The notes: generated by a model from the sequence alone, not told the origin. DNA of 7,248 bases from Oscillospiraceae bacterium (GCA_003445125.1 DLVP01000175.1:3133-10380); one strand, 5' to 3'. Numbered from the stretch's first letter, positions 1 through 4,584 are shown. Translations and numbers: made by a program.

Positions 1-22
1 GCGCCCGCCGATCGGCGGGCGC
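1..22 (-). terminator. Hairpin after the SGNH hydrolase gene, probable terminator cut by window edge
   Basis: Positions 1-11 (GCGCCCGCCGA) are the exact reverse complement of 12-22, giving a perfect 22-bp GC-rich palindrome 28 nt past the stop of the minus-strand SGNH gene. A U-tract on that strand would lie left of position 1, outside the window, so intrinsic termination is inferred from placement and stem strength only. Read on the plus strand, the stem is not followed by a clean T-tract. Confidence 0.55.
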
Positions 23-50
23 GGGGCGGTTTTGCGGTATTTGCAAAGAA

Positions 51-1046
51 TTACAGATTCAGCAGCTTGCGCAGAACAGGCTCGACCGCCTGCGTCATGC
101 GGTAAAATCCGAGATCGTTCGGGTGTGTGCCGTCCACCATGCAGGTATGACGGTCGGTGTCGCCGAAGAAAGTGAATCCGTCGATGAACGCGACATGCTT
201 GTCGCCCGCCGCCACGGCGCGGTCGTAGGTCTCGCGGATGATGTCGCGCCGCTCAAGAAATTCGGGATCGTAAATTTCGCGCGGCATACTCATCATCAGA
301 ATGGGAAGATCGGGGTGCTTTTCACGAATCCGACGGAAAAACGGCTCGTGGGTCGCGCGCAGCGTGTCCGCAGTCGGGGAATTGTTGTCATAGTCATACA
401 CAAACGCGCTCATGTCCAGCGTGTTGATGAAATCGGCGATCACCAGCTCGCCCTTGGCGCTTCCGGAGAAACCGAGGTTGACGTAGTCCATGTTCAGATG
501 GTTGGAGATGGCGGCGTTGTAGACGTTGAACGGATTGCAGCAGCAGCCGCCTTCGGTGATGGAGGAGCCGTAATACACGATCGGCTTTCCGTCATACGGG
601 GTGGGCGCTTCGACGCGTGCGTCGTCCGCCACGCCGATTTCAATGTCGCAGATGCGCTCGTTGCGCGGCAGGAAGATGGTCACGTCCTCCATTTCGGCTT
701 TTTTCTTCACCGAGCCGTCCACGGTTTTTTCGTTGTAGCTTTTCGGTCCGATCAGTCCCGCAAAATACGGTTTGCGGCGGTCGCCGACCAGCACGTGGGC
801 GGACTGGCAGGCGTAAATGGACATACCGATGTCCACCGAAAAGGTCTCAAATGTATATTTCACGGCGATTTCGGGCGAATCGGTGCGCAGGCAGACACGC
901 GCGCCGGGGCAGCGGCGGGCGAGGTTGGTCAGATTGGACACATCCTTGAGTGTTTCATCGGGAAGACGCTGCCACAGTTTTTCGCGGTCGTACAGCGGAA
1001 CGCCGTACAGCTTCAGCGGTGATTCGTCAAAACGGTAGAATTTCAT
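51..1046 (-). CDS. SGNH/GDSL-type hydrolase (esterase/acylhydrolase), 331 aa
   Basis: This is a probable cytoplasmic serine esterase of the SGNH/GDSL superfamily, with no signal peptide. The N-terminal ~145 residues look like the beta-rich domain often preceding this hydrolase type. The hydrolase fold follows: YYGSSITEGG at 158-167 is the block I motif with Ser162 as probable nucleophile, Gly192 in NLGFSG fits block II, Asn221 or Asn222 in YDYDNN fits block III, and DGTHPND at 305-311 supplies the Asp305/His308 pair. All catalytic positions are therefore present. Three consecutive cysteines (168-170) directly follow the nucleophile motif. The start is supported by AAGGAG about 8 nt upstream and a consensus promoter just beyond it. 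It appears monocistronic, bounded by the DUF11 terminator upstream and the hairpin at 1-22. Family members act on acetylated or acylated carbohydrates and lipids; the substrate cannot be read from the sequence. Confidence 0.88.
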   Translation of the reverse strand: MKFYRFDESPLKLYGVPLYDREKLWQRLPDETLKDVSNLTNLARRCPGARVCLRTDSPEIAVKYTFETFSVDIGMSIYACQSAHVLVGDRRKPYFAGLIGPKSYNEKTVDGSVKKKAEMEDVTIFLPRNERICDIEIGVADDARVEAPTPYDGKPIVYYGSSITEGGCCCNPFNVYNAAISNHLNMDYVNLGFSGSAKGELVIADFINTLDMSAFVYDYDNNSPTADTLRATHEPFFRRIREKHPDLPILMMSMPREIYDPEFLERRDIIRETYDRAVAAGDKHVAFIDGFTFFGDTDRHTCMVDGTHPNDLGFYRMTQAVEPVLRKLLNL

Positions 1047-1075
1047 ATTGTCAGCTCCTTGGGCTTTTTTCTTCC

Positions 1076-1104
1076 ATTATACCGAGCAAATCGGGAAAAA
1101 GCAA
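1076..1104 (-). promoter_or_regulatory. Sigma-A-type promoter of the SGNH hydrolase gene
   Basis: On the minus strand, -35 TTGCTT (1099-1104) and a perfect -10 TATAAT (1076-1081) are separated by exactly 17 bp. Transcription would start near 1069, giving a leader of about 22 nt that contains AAGGAG before the ATG at 1046. Confidence 0.85.
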
Positions 1105-1128
1105 GGCAATTTCCGCAACTTTTTGTGC

Positions 1129-1168
1129 AAAAAAGAAAACGCGGCAAAGGGCATTGCCCTTTGCCGCG
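1129..1168 (-). terminator. Intrinsic terminator of the DUF11 gene
   Basis: Positions 1140-1152 and 1156-1168 form a perfect 13-bp stem (arm GCGGCAAAGGGC plus one flanking C-G pair) with a 3-nt loop. On the minus strand it is followed directly by GTTTTCTTTTTT. It starts 6 nt after the DUF11 stop. The plus-strand side has no T-tract, so it is directional. Confidence 0.93.
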
Positions 1169-1174
1169 GAAAAA

Positions 1175-2029
1175 TTAAACGATACCGCTGACAATCAGTG
1201 TGCCGACGCCGGGGGTAACGGCCACAGCACCGCTGACGGGATCTGTTGCGAAAGTCGCCGCGCCCACGGTGACACGACCCGCGACGCTGGTAAAGATACC
1301 GGTTTCTGCGTCGTAGACGTAATCCGTGCCCGCCGTCCACGGCGTGCCGTTATAGGTGACGGTCAGATCGCTCAGCCGCGGATCGAAGGTATCGGAAATC
1401 ACCGCGTTGTCTGCCTCCGTTGCCGCCGTGTTGCCGTAGTTCCGGATTCGGAACGTGTAGGTCAGCCGCGCGTTTTCGCTGACGGTGGTCGGGGAAATTT
1501 CTTTGGAAATGCTCAGCCGTGCCGCTTCGGCGACCGTTATGGTCTCGGTGACGGTCAACGGGGTGGTGAGTCTCGCGCCGGAAATCGTGGCGGTGTTCAC
1601 GATCGTGCCGCCCGTCGCCAGCGGGGCGTAACGGTTGATTGCCGCTGCGTATGCCACTTCAGTGACACCGCCGGCGGGGACGGTGATGCCGTCAATGATA
1701 AGCGGAACGGCGGAAATCACCGTGGGTGCCGCTTGCAGCACGCCGTTGACAAATACCTTGACACTGCCGTCTTCATACGTCAGCGGAACCAGTTTATCCT
1801 CGCCGAGCGGATACGCACCGAGGTCATCGGTGAGTGTCAGTCCCGTGTAGGGAACGGTGCCGGTGTTGACAATGTGAATGAGGTAAGTGACGGTGCCTTC
1901 GGGGGTGTAGGTGTCGGTGACGGCAGTTTTGACAGCGGAAAGAACTTCCACCAGCTCGCCGGTCACGATATTGGAATTGGTAACGCCGCCGTTGTAGGAA
2001 AGCGTTGCCTGATTGGTAAAGGTTGCCAT
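1175..2029 (-). CDS. DUF11-domain repeat protein without signal peptide, 284 aa
   Basis: The product is a beta-sandwich protein built from two DUF11-like units. The first runs from about residue 29 to 150 and contains TVTYLIHIVNTGTVPYTGLT. The second runs from about 170 to 250 and contains RLTYTFRIRNYGN followed by SDTFDPRL. The composition is rich in Thr, Val and Ala, and there is no cysteine. DUF11 units usually occur in large secreted or surface proteins, but this one has no signal peptide, no transmembrane segment and no LPxTG sorting motif. It starts directly with MATFTNQATLSYNGG, a start I associate with stand-alone clostridial DUF11 proteins. GGAG lies 10 nt upstream of the ATG. The gene stands alone between its own terminator and the terminator at 2196-2228. 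The function is unknown. A structural coat-like or spore-associated role would fit the composition, but is a guess. Confidence 0.85.
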   Translation of the reverse strand: MATFTNQATLSYNGGVTNSNIVTGELVEVLSAVKTAVTDTYTPEGTVTYLIHIVNTGTVPYTGLTLTDDLGAYPLGEDKLVPLTYEDGSVKVFVNGVLQAAPTVISAVPLIIDGITVPAGGVTEVAYAAAINRYAPLATGGTIVNTATISGARLTTPLTVTETITVAEAARLSISKEISPTTVSENARLTYTFRIRNYGNTAATEADNAVISDTFDPRLSDLTVTYNGTPWTAGTDYVYDAETGIFTSVAGRVTVGAATFATDPVSGAVAVTPGVGTLIVSGIV

Positions 2030-2044
2030 ATTCTTGTCTCCGTT

Positions 2045-2065
2045 TCCGAGGATAGTTTCCTCGGA
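2045..2065 (-). promoter_or_regulatory. Hairpin in the leader of the DUF11 gene
   Basis: TCCGAGGA at 2045-2052 pairs perfectly with TCCTCGGA at 2058-2065 around a 5-nt loop. It lies just upstream of the GGAG ribosome binding site. It has no T-tract, so an mRNA-stabilising 5' structure or a protein site is more likely than termination. About 5 nt further upstream on the minus strand lies CATAGAAT, which could be a -10 element, but I see no matching sigma-A -35. Confidence 0.5.
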
Positions 2066-2105
2066 TCATTCTATGCAAACGGCAGCCTTCGGGTGTGTGG
2101 ACAAC

Positions 2106-2142
2106 GGGGGCGCGGCTTCGCCGCGCCCTCTCTGTTTGTTTT
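2106..2142 (+). terminator. GC-rich hairpin with plus-strand T-rich tail
   Basis: GGGCGCGGC (2108-2116) and GCCGCGCCC (2120-2128) form a 9-bp stem with a TTC loop. On the plus strand it is followed by TCTCTGTTTGTTTTC. On the minus strand the stem is followed by CCCGTTGTCC, so it would not terminate that way. No plus-strand gene lies upstream, so its role is unclear. It could block antisense transcription through the DUF11 gene. Confidence 0.4.
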
Positions 2143-2195
2143 CAAAAGTGCTGATGTGTACCCGTGTCACGGTGATTTTGCAAACGCCCGAAATG

Positions 2196-2228
2196 AAAAA
2201 TCCGCGCCCCCGCTTTGCGGGGGCGCGG
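2196..2228 (-). terminator. Intrinsic terminator after the 49-codon lipoprotein gene
   Basis: CCGCGCCCCCGC (2202-2213) pairs perfectly with 2217-2228 around a 3-nt loop. On the minus strand it is followed by ATTTTTC. It starts 5 nt past the TAG stop at 2234-2236. It probably ends transcripts from both the small lipoprotein promoter and any readthrough from the DUF2325-DUF3793 unit. Confidence 0.88.
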
Positions 2229-2233
2229 CGCGG

Positions 2234-2383
2234 CTATTTCAGACCGAGCATTTGCTGTTCTTGACCTTGCCTTACTTTTGACCGAACACTGCCCGTGACC
2301 GAAAAAGATCCCGCCGTGTCGCCGCAGCTGCACAAAAGCAAGAGAATTGCCGAAAGAGTCGCGAAAATCTTTTTCATCATCAT
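2234..2383 (-). CDS. Very small lipoprotein, 47-49 aa
   Basis: This short gene has every expected signal. It begins with three consecutive ATGs, then KKIFATLSAILLLL, a hydrophobic signal stretch ending in the lipobox LCSC. Signal peptidase II cleavage before Cys20 would leave a 30-residue mature lipopeptide that is polar and basic (two Arg, two Lys, four Gln, ends MLGLK). The run GGGGG lies 2, 5 or 8 nt from the three ATGs. The third ATG (2377) has the best spacing, so the protein may start there with 47 residues. A near-consensus promoter lies 31 nt upstream and a strong terminator directly downstream, which argues for a real independent transcript. No domain is recognisable. It could be a lytic-conjugate-type or sensor lipopeptide, or the stump of a longer lipoprotein. 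Confidence 0.72.
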   Translation of the reverse strand: MMMKKIFATLSAILLLLCSCGDTAGSFSVTGSVRSKVRQGQEQQMLGLK

Positions 2384-2413
2384 TTCCCCCATGCCTTTTT
2401 TCGGAACAATTCC

Positions 2414-2442
2414 ATTGTACCATGGGCAAAGGGGAAATTCAA
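2414..2442 (-). promoter_or_regulatory. Sigma-A-type promoter of the small lipoprotein gene
   Basis: On the minus strand, -35 TTGAAT (2437-2442) and -10 TACAAT (2414-2419) are separated by 17 bp. The promoter starts 7 nt beyond the DUF3793 stop, with no terminator between the genes. The lipoprotein gene can therefore be transcribed alone or by readthrough. Confidence 0.82.
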
Positions 2443-2449
2443 CGCAATC

Positions 2450-3004
2450 TTACCGTTCCCGCACGATCAGCTTGTCGGACAACCCGCCGCGGCGGTAGAT
2501 GCCCTGGTAGATTCCCGTGCATTTTTCGTACAGCGCGAACTGCCGCCGTGCGGTTTCTTCGTCTCCGTACACCTTCCAGGTACCCACACATTTGGCACCT
2601 TGGGCTTTGGATTGGATGAACCCGCGGACGTCCTCGGGCGGGTATCCCAGAAAAAGCCCGATCTCATGGGGAAAATTTGCGCGGGTATTGAGACGGGAAA
2701 TCAGCTCCCGCACGCACTTTTCCACGTGTTCGGTCGGATACTGCCGTTCCCGCAGAATTGCCTGAGCCTGTTCGCTTTGCCAGTCCTTTTGCAGACGGTG
2801 CGGACGGTACATATAAATCAGTGCGCGGTTTTCCGTGAATTTGAGCGGGAGAATCTTCACGCCGCGCGGCAGCAGGCGCTTGTTCCACTCCCGCAGACAC
2901 GTCGTCAACTCCGCTCTGCTCTGTGCGGGACAGGTGAACAGATTTCCGCTTTTGATTCCCGCCATCGTCGGGGAGCATTGGCGGATGACCAGTTCTTCAG
3001 ACAT
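2450..3004 (-). CDS. DUF3793 family protein, 184 aa
   Basis: The product is recognised as a DUF3793 protein from the characteristic blocks QCSPTMAGIKSGNLFTC (about 10-26), VKILPLKFTENRALIYMYRP (about 49-68), FPHEIGLFLGYPPEDV (about 112-127) and KCVGTWKVYGDEE (about 138-150). It is a soluble cytoplasmic protein of the usual family length, and its biochemical role is unknown. Several cysteines in conserved blocks could bind metal or take part in redox chemistry, which is inference. A longer reading from the ATG at 3028 is unlikely. The ATG at 3004 has GGGAGGTGA upstream at good spacing, whereas 3028 has no ribosome binding site. The start overlaps by 8 nt the stop of the preceding remnant ORF, suggesting translational coupling. 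It is probably transcribed from the promoter at 3479-3507 together with DUF2325. Confidence 0.9.
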   Translation of the reverse strand: MSEELVIRQCSPTMAGIKSGNLFTCPAQSRAELTTCLREWNKRLLPRGVKILPLKFTENRALIYMYRPHRLQKDWQSEQAQAILRERQYPTEHVEKCVRELISRLNTRANFPHEIGLFLGYPPEDVRGFIQSKAQGAKCVGTWKVYGDEETARRQFALYEKCTGIYQGIYRRGGLSDKLIVRER

Positions 3005-3158
3005 TGTCCTCACCTCCCGCGTGAGCATTGACGTGCAATGTTGCCATGGGGATTCGGTGACTGCGGGCAGTGCGCAGGATTTGTCCCCGCATTTTGTGCG
3101 ACCTCGTGCCGGTACAGTTCACCGGAGAACACTGACAGATGCTCGGGATTTCAGACAC
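2997..3158 (-). pseudogene. Chimeric remnant: DUF3793 start fused in frame to DUF2325 end, 53 codons
   Basis: A GTG-started ORF (GTG at 3156-3158, TGA at 2997-2999) joins two recognisable pieces. Its first 12 codons, VSEIPSICQCSP, match the DUF3793 start MSEELVIRQCSP at 7 of 12 residues. The rest, from TGTRSHKM to NAHAGGEDNV, matches the C-terminal half of the intact DUF2325 protein (TGTMSHKM to DAHAGGGVSV). Two in-frame gaps separate it from that copy: 8 codons (LRSVLEET) and 2 codons. GGGAGGTG lies about 7 nt before the GTG, so it could still be translated as a small protein coupled to both neighbours. The DUF2325 part lacks the N-terminal VVIVGG strand, so it cannot be a full domain. I call it a pseudogene, but in-frame gaps and intact signals leave open a living small ORF. 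Confidence 0.7.
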
Positions 3159-3297
3159 TGACGCCACCTCCCGCGTGGGCGTCCAGAATTCCGCGCAATG
3201 CCGCCATGGAGCTTTGATGACTGCGGGCAATGCGCAGGTTCTGCCCCCGTGTTTCTTCCAACACTGACCGCAGCATTTTGTGCGACATTGTGCCGGT
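3011..3297 (-). repeat. Diverged direct repeat of the DUF2325 3' end (3011-3113 and 3165-3297)
   Basis: Copy B (3011-3113) and copy A (3165-3297, inside intact DUF2325) align along their length. My hand count gives about 86 of 103 aligned bases identical, with copy B lacking 6 bp and 24 bp. The offset is 154 bp at one end and 184 bp at the other. Shared blocks include CACCTCCCGCGTG, CTGCGGGCA and CATTTTGTGCGAC. The divergence indicates an old duplication. Confidence 0.85.
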
Positions 3298-3435
3298 GAA
3301 TAATACCAGCAGATCGGGCGCGCCGATGCTCTTGAGTTTTTTGGTATAGACTTTGGCTTTGCAGTCGTACATTGCGCACAAATCTTTGTATTGCCGCTCC
3401 ATGCACTCGTTTCCGCCGACGATTACAACGCTCAT
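3151..3435 (-). CDS. DUF2325 domain protein, 94 aa
   Basis: The product is recognised as a stand-alone DUF2325 protein: MSVVIVGGNECMERQYKDLC at the N-terminus, then DLLVLFTGTMSHKM (41-54) and RIARSHQSSMAALRGIL (68-84). The VVIVGG strand-loop and alternating strands suggest a small Rossmann-like fold. The family's ligand and reaction are unknown to me. Conserved His52 and Ser/His around 72-76, plus Cys11, Cys20 and Cys25, are candidate functional residues. The start is placed at 3435, not at the in-frame ATG at 3462. GAGAGGA lies 5 nt before the 3435 ATG, while the upstream ATG sits at the centre of the operator palindrome and lacks a ribosome binding site. It is the first gene of the unit leading to DUF3793, driven by the strongest promoter in the window. 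Confidence 0.9.
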   Translation of the reverse strand: MSVVIVGGNECMERQYKDLCAMYDCKAKVYTKKLKSIGAPDLLVLFTGTMSHKMLRSVLEETRGQNLRIARSHQSSMAALRGILDAHAGGGVSV

Positions 3436-3446
3436 AGATTCCTCTC

Positions 3447-3478
3447 TTTCTTGAGTTAGCATATGCTAACTCAAGAAA
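3447..3478. promoter_or_regulatory. 32-bp perfect palindromic operator, possibly for a DtxR-family repressor
   Basis: TTTCTTGAGTTAGCAT (3447-3462) is the exact reverse complement of 3463-3478. The palindrome abuts the -10 box of the DUF2325 promoter and covers the predicted transcription start near 3472. Because the transcript would begin inside it, it cannot fold as a full RNA hairpin and is best read as a DNA site for a dimeric repressor. The inner GTTAGC/GCTAAC half-sites recall the TTAG/CTAA halves of DtxR/IdeR-type metal-responsive operators. The half-site spacing differs from the classical DtxR box, so the regulator's identity is inference. Confidence 0.75.
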
Positions 3479-3507
3479 AGTATACCTGAAAATTTTCCTT
3501 CTGTCAA
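3479..3507 (-). promoter_or_regulatory. Near-perfect sigma-A promoter of the DUF2325-DUF3793 unit
   Basis: On the minus strand, a perfect -35 TTGACA (3502-3507) and -10 TATACT (3479-3484) are separated by 17 bp. It would be very strong when unrepressed, consistent with the adjacent operator holding it off. Confidence 0.92.
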
Positions 3508-3550
3508 CGGGTTTCATAAAAATTTTAAAAAACGTCACAAATTTTCGTTT

Positions 3551-3594
3551 TCCTTGGCGGCAAGAGCATCCGGCGCACAGCGCCTGAGGGATTG
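3551..3594 (+). repeat. Dispersed repeat type 1, copy a
   Basis: This 44-bp block aligns without gaps to 4001-4044, with 36 of 44 identical by hand count. Its most conserved part is AGCGCCTGAGGGATTG. The two copies also translate similarly on the minus strand (QQSLRRCAPDALAAKE versus KQSLRRSAPAALTAKE). Because the DNA repeats as a unit, this is attributed to a shared element and not to protein selection. Confidence 0.75.
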
Positions 3595-3613
3595 CTGTTC
3601 AAACGCCGAAAAA

Positions 3614-3693
3614 ACCTCTGCTTTCTGCTGATTTGAAGTTCCGCGGGCTCCTTCCGTCACGCTTACGCGTGCCACCTTCCTCCCGGAGGAAGG
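3614..3693 (+). repeat. Dispersed repeat type 4/2 with two hairpins, copy a
   Basis: Positions 3614-3667 align without gaps to 4338-4391, with about 45 of 54 identical. The distal part contains a CACGC/GCGTG hairpin (3658-3671) and a CCTTCCTC/GAGGAAGG hairpin (3675-3693). The order GGCTCCTTC, then GTC plus hairpin, then second hairpin, matches the double-hairpin family seen at 3801 and 4167. Confidence 0.75.
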
Positions 3694-3800
3694 CAACGGT
3701 TGACGCGCTGCACTGCCGCAGATTTTCTTCCTGCCGAATCCGCACAAAAATTCACTCACAGCTGCACAGCATAAAGTCTCATCCCTTCCCACCCCCAACA

Positions 3801-3849
3801 CCCCTCAGTCGCCTACGGCGACAGCTCCCCTCTTAAAAAGAGGGCAGCC
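3801..3849 (+). repeat. Double-hairpin repeat type 2, copy b
   Basis: It begins CCCCTCAGTCGCC and contains two stems: GTCGCC/GGCGAC with loop TAC (3808-3822), then CCCTCTT/AAGAGGG with loop AAA (3828-3844), extended by GCT/AGC. It shares the linker GACAGCTCCC with the inverted copy at 4167-4210. Such short double-hairpin repeats are widespread between genes in gut Clostridia and behave like REP or MITE elements. Confidence 0.78.
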
Positions 3850-3935
3850 TATCGGTGTCCGACCGCAGTGCGAAAAAGAAACTGCGGCGAAAATCTTTTG
3901 TTTTAAAAGTGCAAACTTTCGGTGTTGAAAACTGT

Positions 3936-3982
3936 GAAAACTCGGATTTTGTCTTTGCTTTTTCTGTGGCACAAAGGCAAAA
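3936..3982 (+). repeat. Dispersed repeat type 3, copy a
   Basis: This 47-bp block aligns without gaps to 4436-4482, with about 35 of 47 identical by hand count. Both begin GAAAACTC and both contain GGCACA followed by A/G-rich sequence. It directly precedes the type 1 copy at 4001. Confidence 0.6.
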
Positions 3983-4000
3983 AACGCACCAACTCATGGC

Positions 4001-4044
4001 TCCTTTGCGGTAAGGGCGGCTGGCGCGGAGCGCCTGAGGGATTG
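4001..4044 (+). repeat. Dispersed repeat type 1, copy b
   Basis: This is the partner of 3551-3594, about 450 bp away in the same orientation. The shared core is AGCGCCTGAGGGATTG. Confidence 0.75.
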
Positions 4045-4166
4045 TTTGGAAAGCACCGAATCCGTGCGGAAATCCATTCTGAACGACTCGGAAAATCGCT
4101 TTTGATATTTTCTGAATATTTGCAGAAATTTCCTTTTTGTGCAAAGAAAAAACACGCACGAACAAA

Positions 4167-4210
4167 GGCTCCCTCTGAGAGGGAGCTGTCGCGAAGCGAC
4201 TGAAGGAGCC
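4167..4210 (-). repeat. Double-hairpin repeat type 2, copy c (inverted)
   Basis: The element is bounded by GGCTCC (4167-4172) and its complement GGAGCC (4205-4210). Inside are GCTCCCTC/GAGGGAGC with loop TGA (4168-4186) and GTCGC/GCGAC with loop GAA (4188-4200). The first stem shares bases with the boundary arms, so alternative folds or a three-way junction are possible. It is opposite in orientation to the copy at 3801-3849, and is the best-preserved copy in the window. Confidence 0.82.
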
Positions 4211-4337
4211 TGCGCGACTTTCGTTTTTTGCTGCTTTCGGTTTTGGAGAAAATACACGACCGACATTTTTTTCTAACTTGAAGTTATCACCGAAAGTATG
4301 AAACAAAAATCGAATTCAGAATCCGCAGACAGGCAAA

Positions 4338-4408
4338 ACCGCAGCTTTCTGCTACTTTTCACTCTCGCGGGCTCCTTCCGTCACGCTTACGGTGATGCAC
4401 CGCCGCGG
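4338..4408 (+). repeat. Dispersed repeat type 4/2, degenerate copy b
   Basis: It matches 3614-3667 over 54 bp, including GGGCTCCTTCCGTCACG. After the first small stem (TCAC/GTGA) the second hairpin of the family has decayed to GCACCGCCGCGG. Confidence 0.7.
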
Positions 4409-4435
4409 AAGAAAAGTGTGCGGATTTTGGGTTTT

Positions 4436-4482
4436 GAAAACTCAGATTCTGCGGTTGCCTTCTTTGCGGCACAGAGGAAAAG
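4436..4482 (+). repeat. Dispersed repeat type 3, copy b
   Basis: This is the partner of 3936-3982, 500 bp away in the same orientation. It sits just after the type 4/2 copy b. Confidence 0.6.
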
Positions 4483-4529
4483 CGGAGCGGGTGAAAACAC
4501 AGACTCCCATAGGAAGACAGACCGCTTGC

Positions 4530-4574
4530 CGAAAATAACCCGTCGGGCAGCCCTTTTTAAAGGGCTGCCCGACG
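4530..4574 (-). terminator. Intrinsic terminator of the 222-aa lipoprotein gene
   Basis: CGTCGGGCAGCCCTTT (4541-4556) pairs perfectly with 4559-4574, a 16-bp stem with a 2-nt loop. It lies 10 nt past the TAA stop at 4585-4587. On the minus strand it is followed by GGGTTATTTTCGG, a moderately T-rich tail. The other side is also T-rich (GTTTTATTTATTTTT), so it may act in both directions. Confidence 0.88.
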
Positions 4575-4584
4575 AGTTGCCGTT

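Larger units (their letters stand above)
3508..4540. other. Gene-free stretch made of short dispersed repeats
   Basis: About 1 kb lies between the DUF2325 promoter and the lipoprotein terminator without a credible gene. Open frames exist (for example 3833-4306 minus and 4298-4654 plus), but they run through repeats and hairpins. They lack ribosome binding sites, have low-complexity Ser/Arg/Phe-rich translations and match no family I recognise. Four repeat types are interleaved here, annotated separately. The stretch probably insulates two transcription units and may contain old insertions of non-autonomous mobile elements. Confidence 0.7.

Noticed and set aside
123..1022. A 299-codon plus-strand open frame opposite the SGNH gene
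   Set aside because: It lies antisense to a gene with intact catalytic motifs, and its Val/Gly/Arg-rich translation matches no family.
950..2281. A 443-codon open frame on the plus strand opposite the DUF11 gene
   Set aside because: It is antisense to a gene with a terminator and ribosome binding site. Its translation is Arg/Gly-rich with no recognisable domain, and it spans the DUF11 leader and the GC hairpins. Long antisense frames are common opposite GC-rich genes.
3436..3462. A nine-codon N-terminal extension of DUF2325 from the ATG at 3462
   Set aside because: That ATG lies at the centre of the operator palindrome and has no ribosome binding site. The family normally begins at MSVVIVGG, which has GAGAGGA 5 nt upstream.
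3833..4306. A 157-codon minus-strand open frame in the repeat region
   Set aside because: It crosses three repeat types and two hairpins. Its translation is low-complexity and changes character at repeat boundaries, and it has no promoter or ribosome binding site.
3551..4482. Possible CRISPR array
   Set aside because: Repeats are of different types, differ in orientation, are irregularly spaced and diverged, and there is no uniform spacer length or cas gene.
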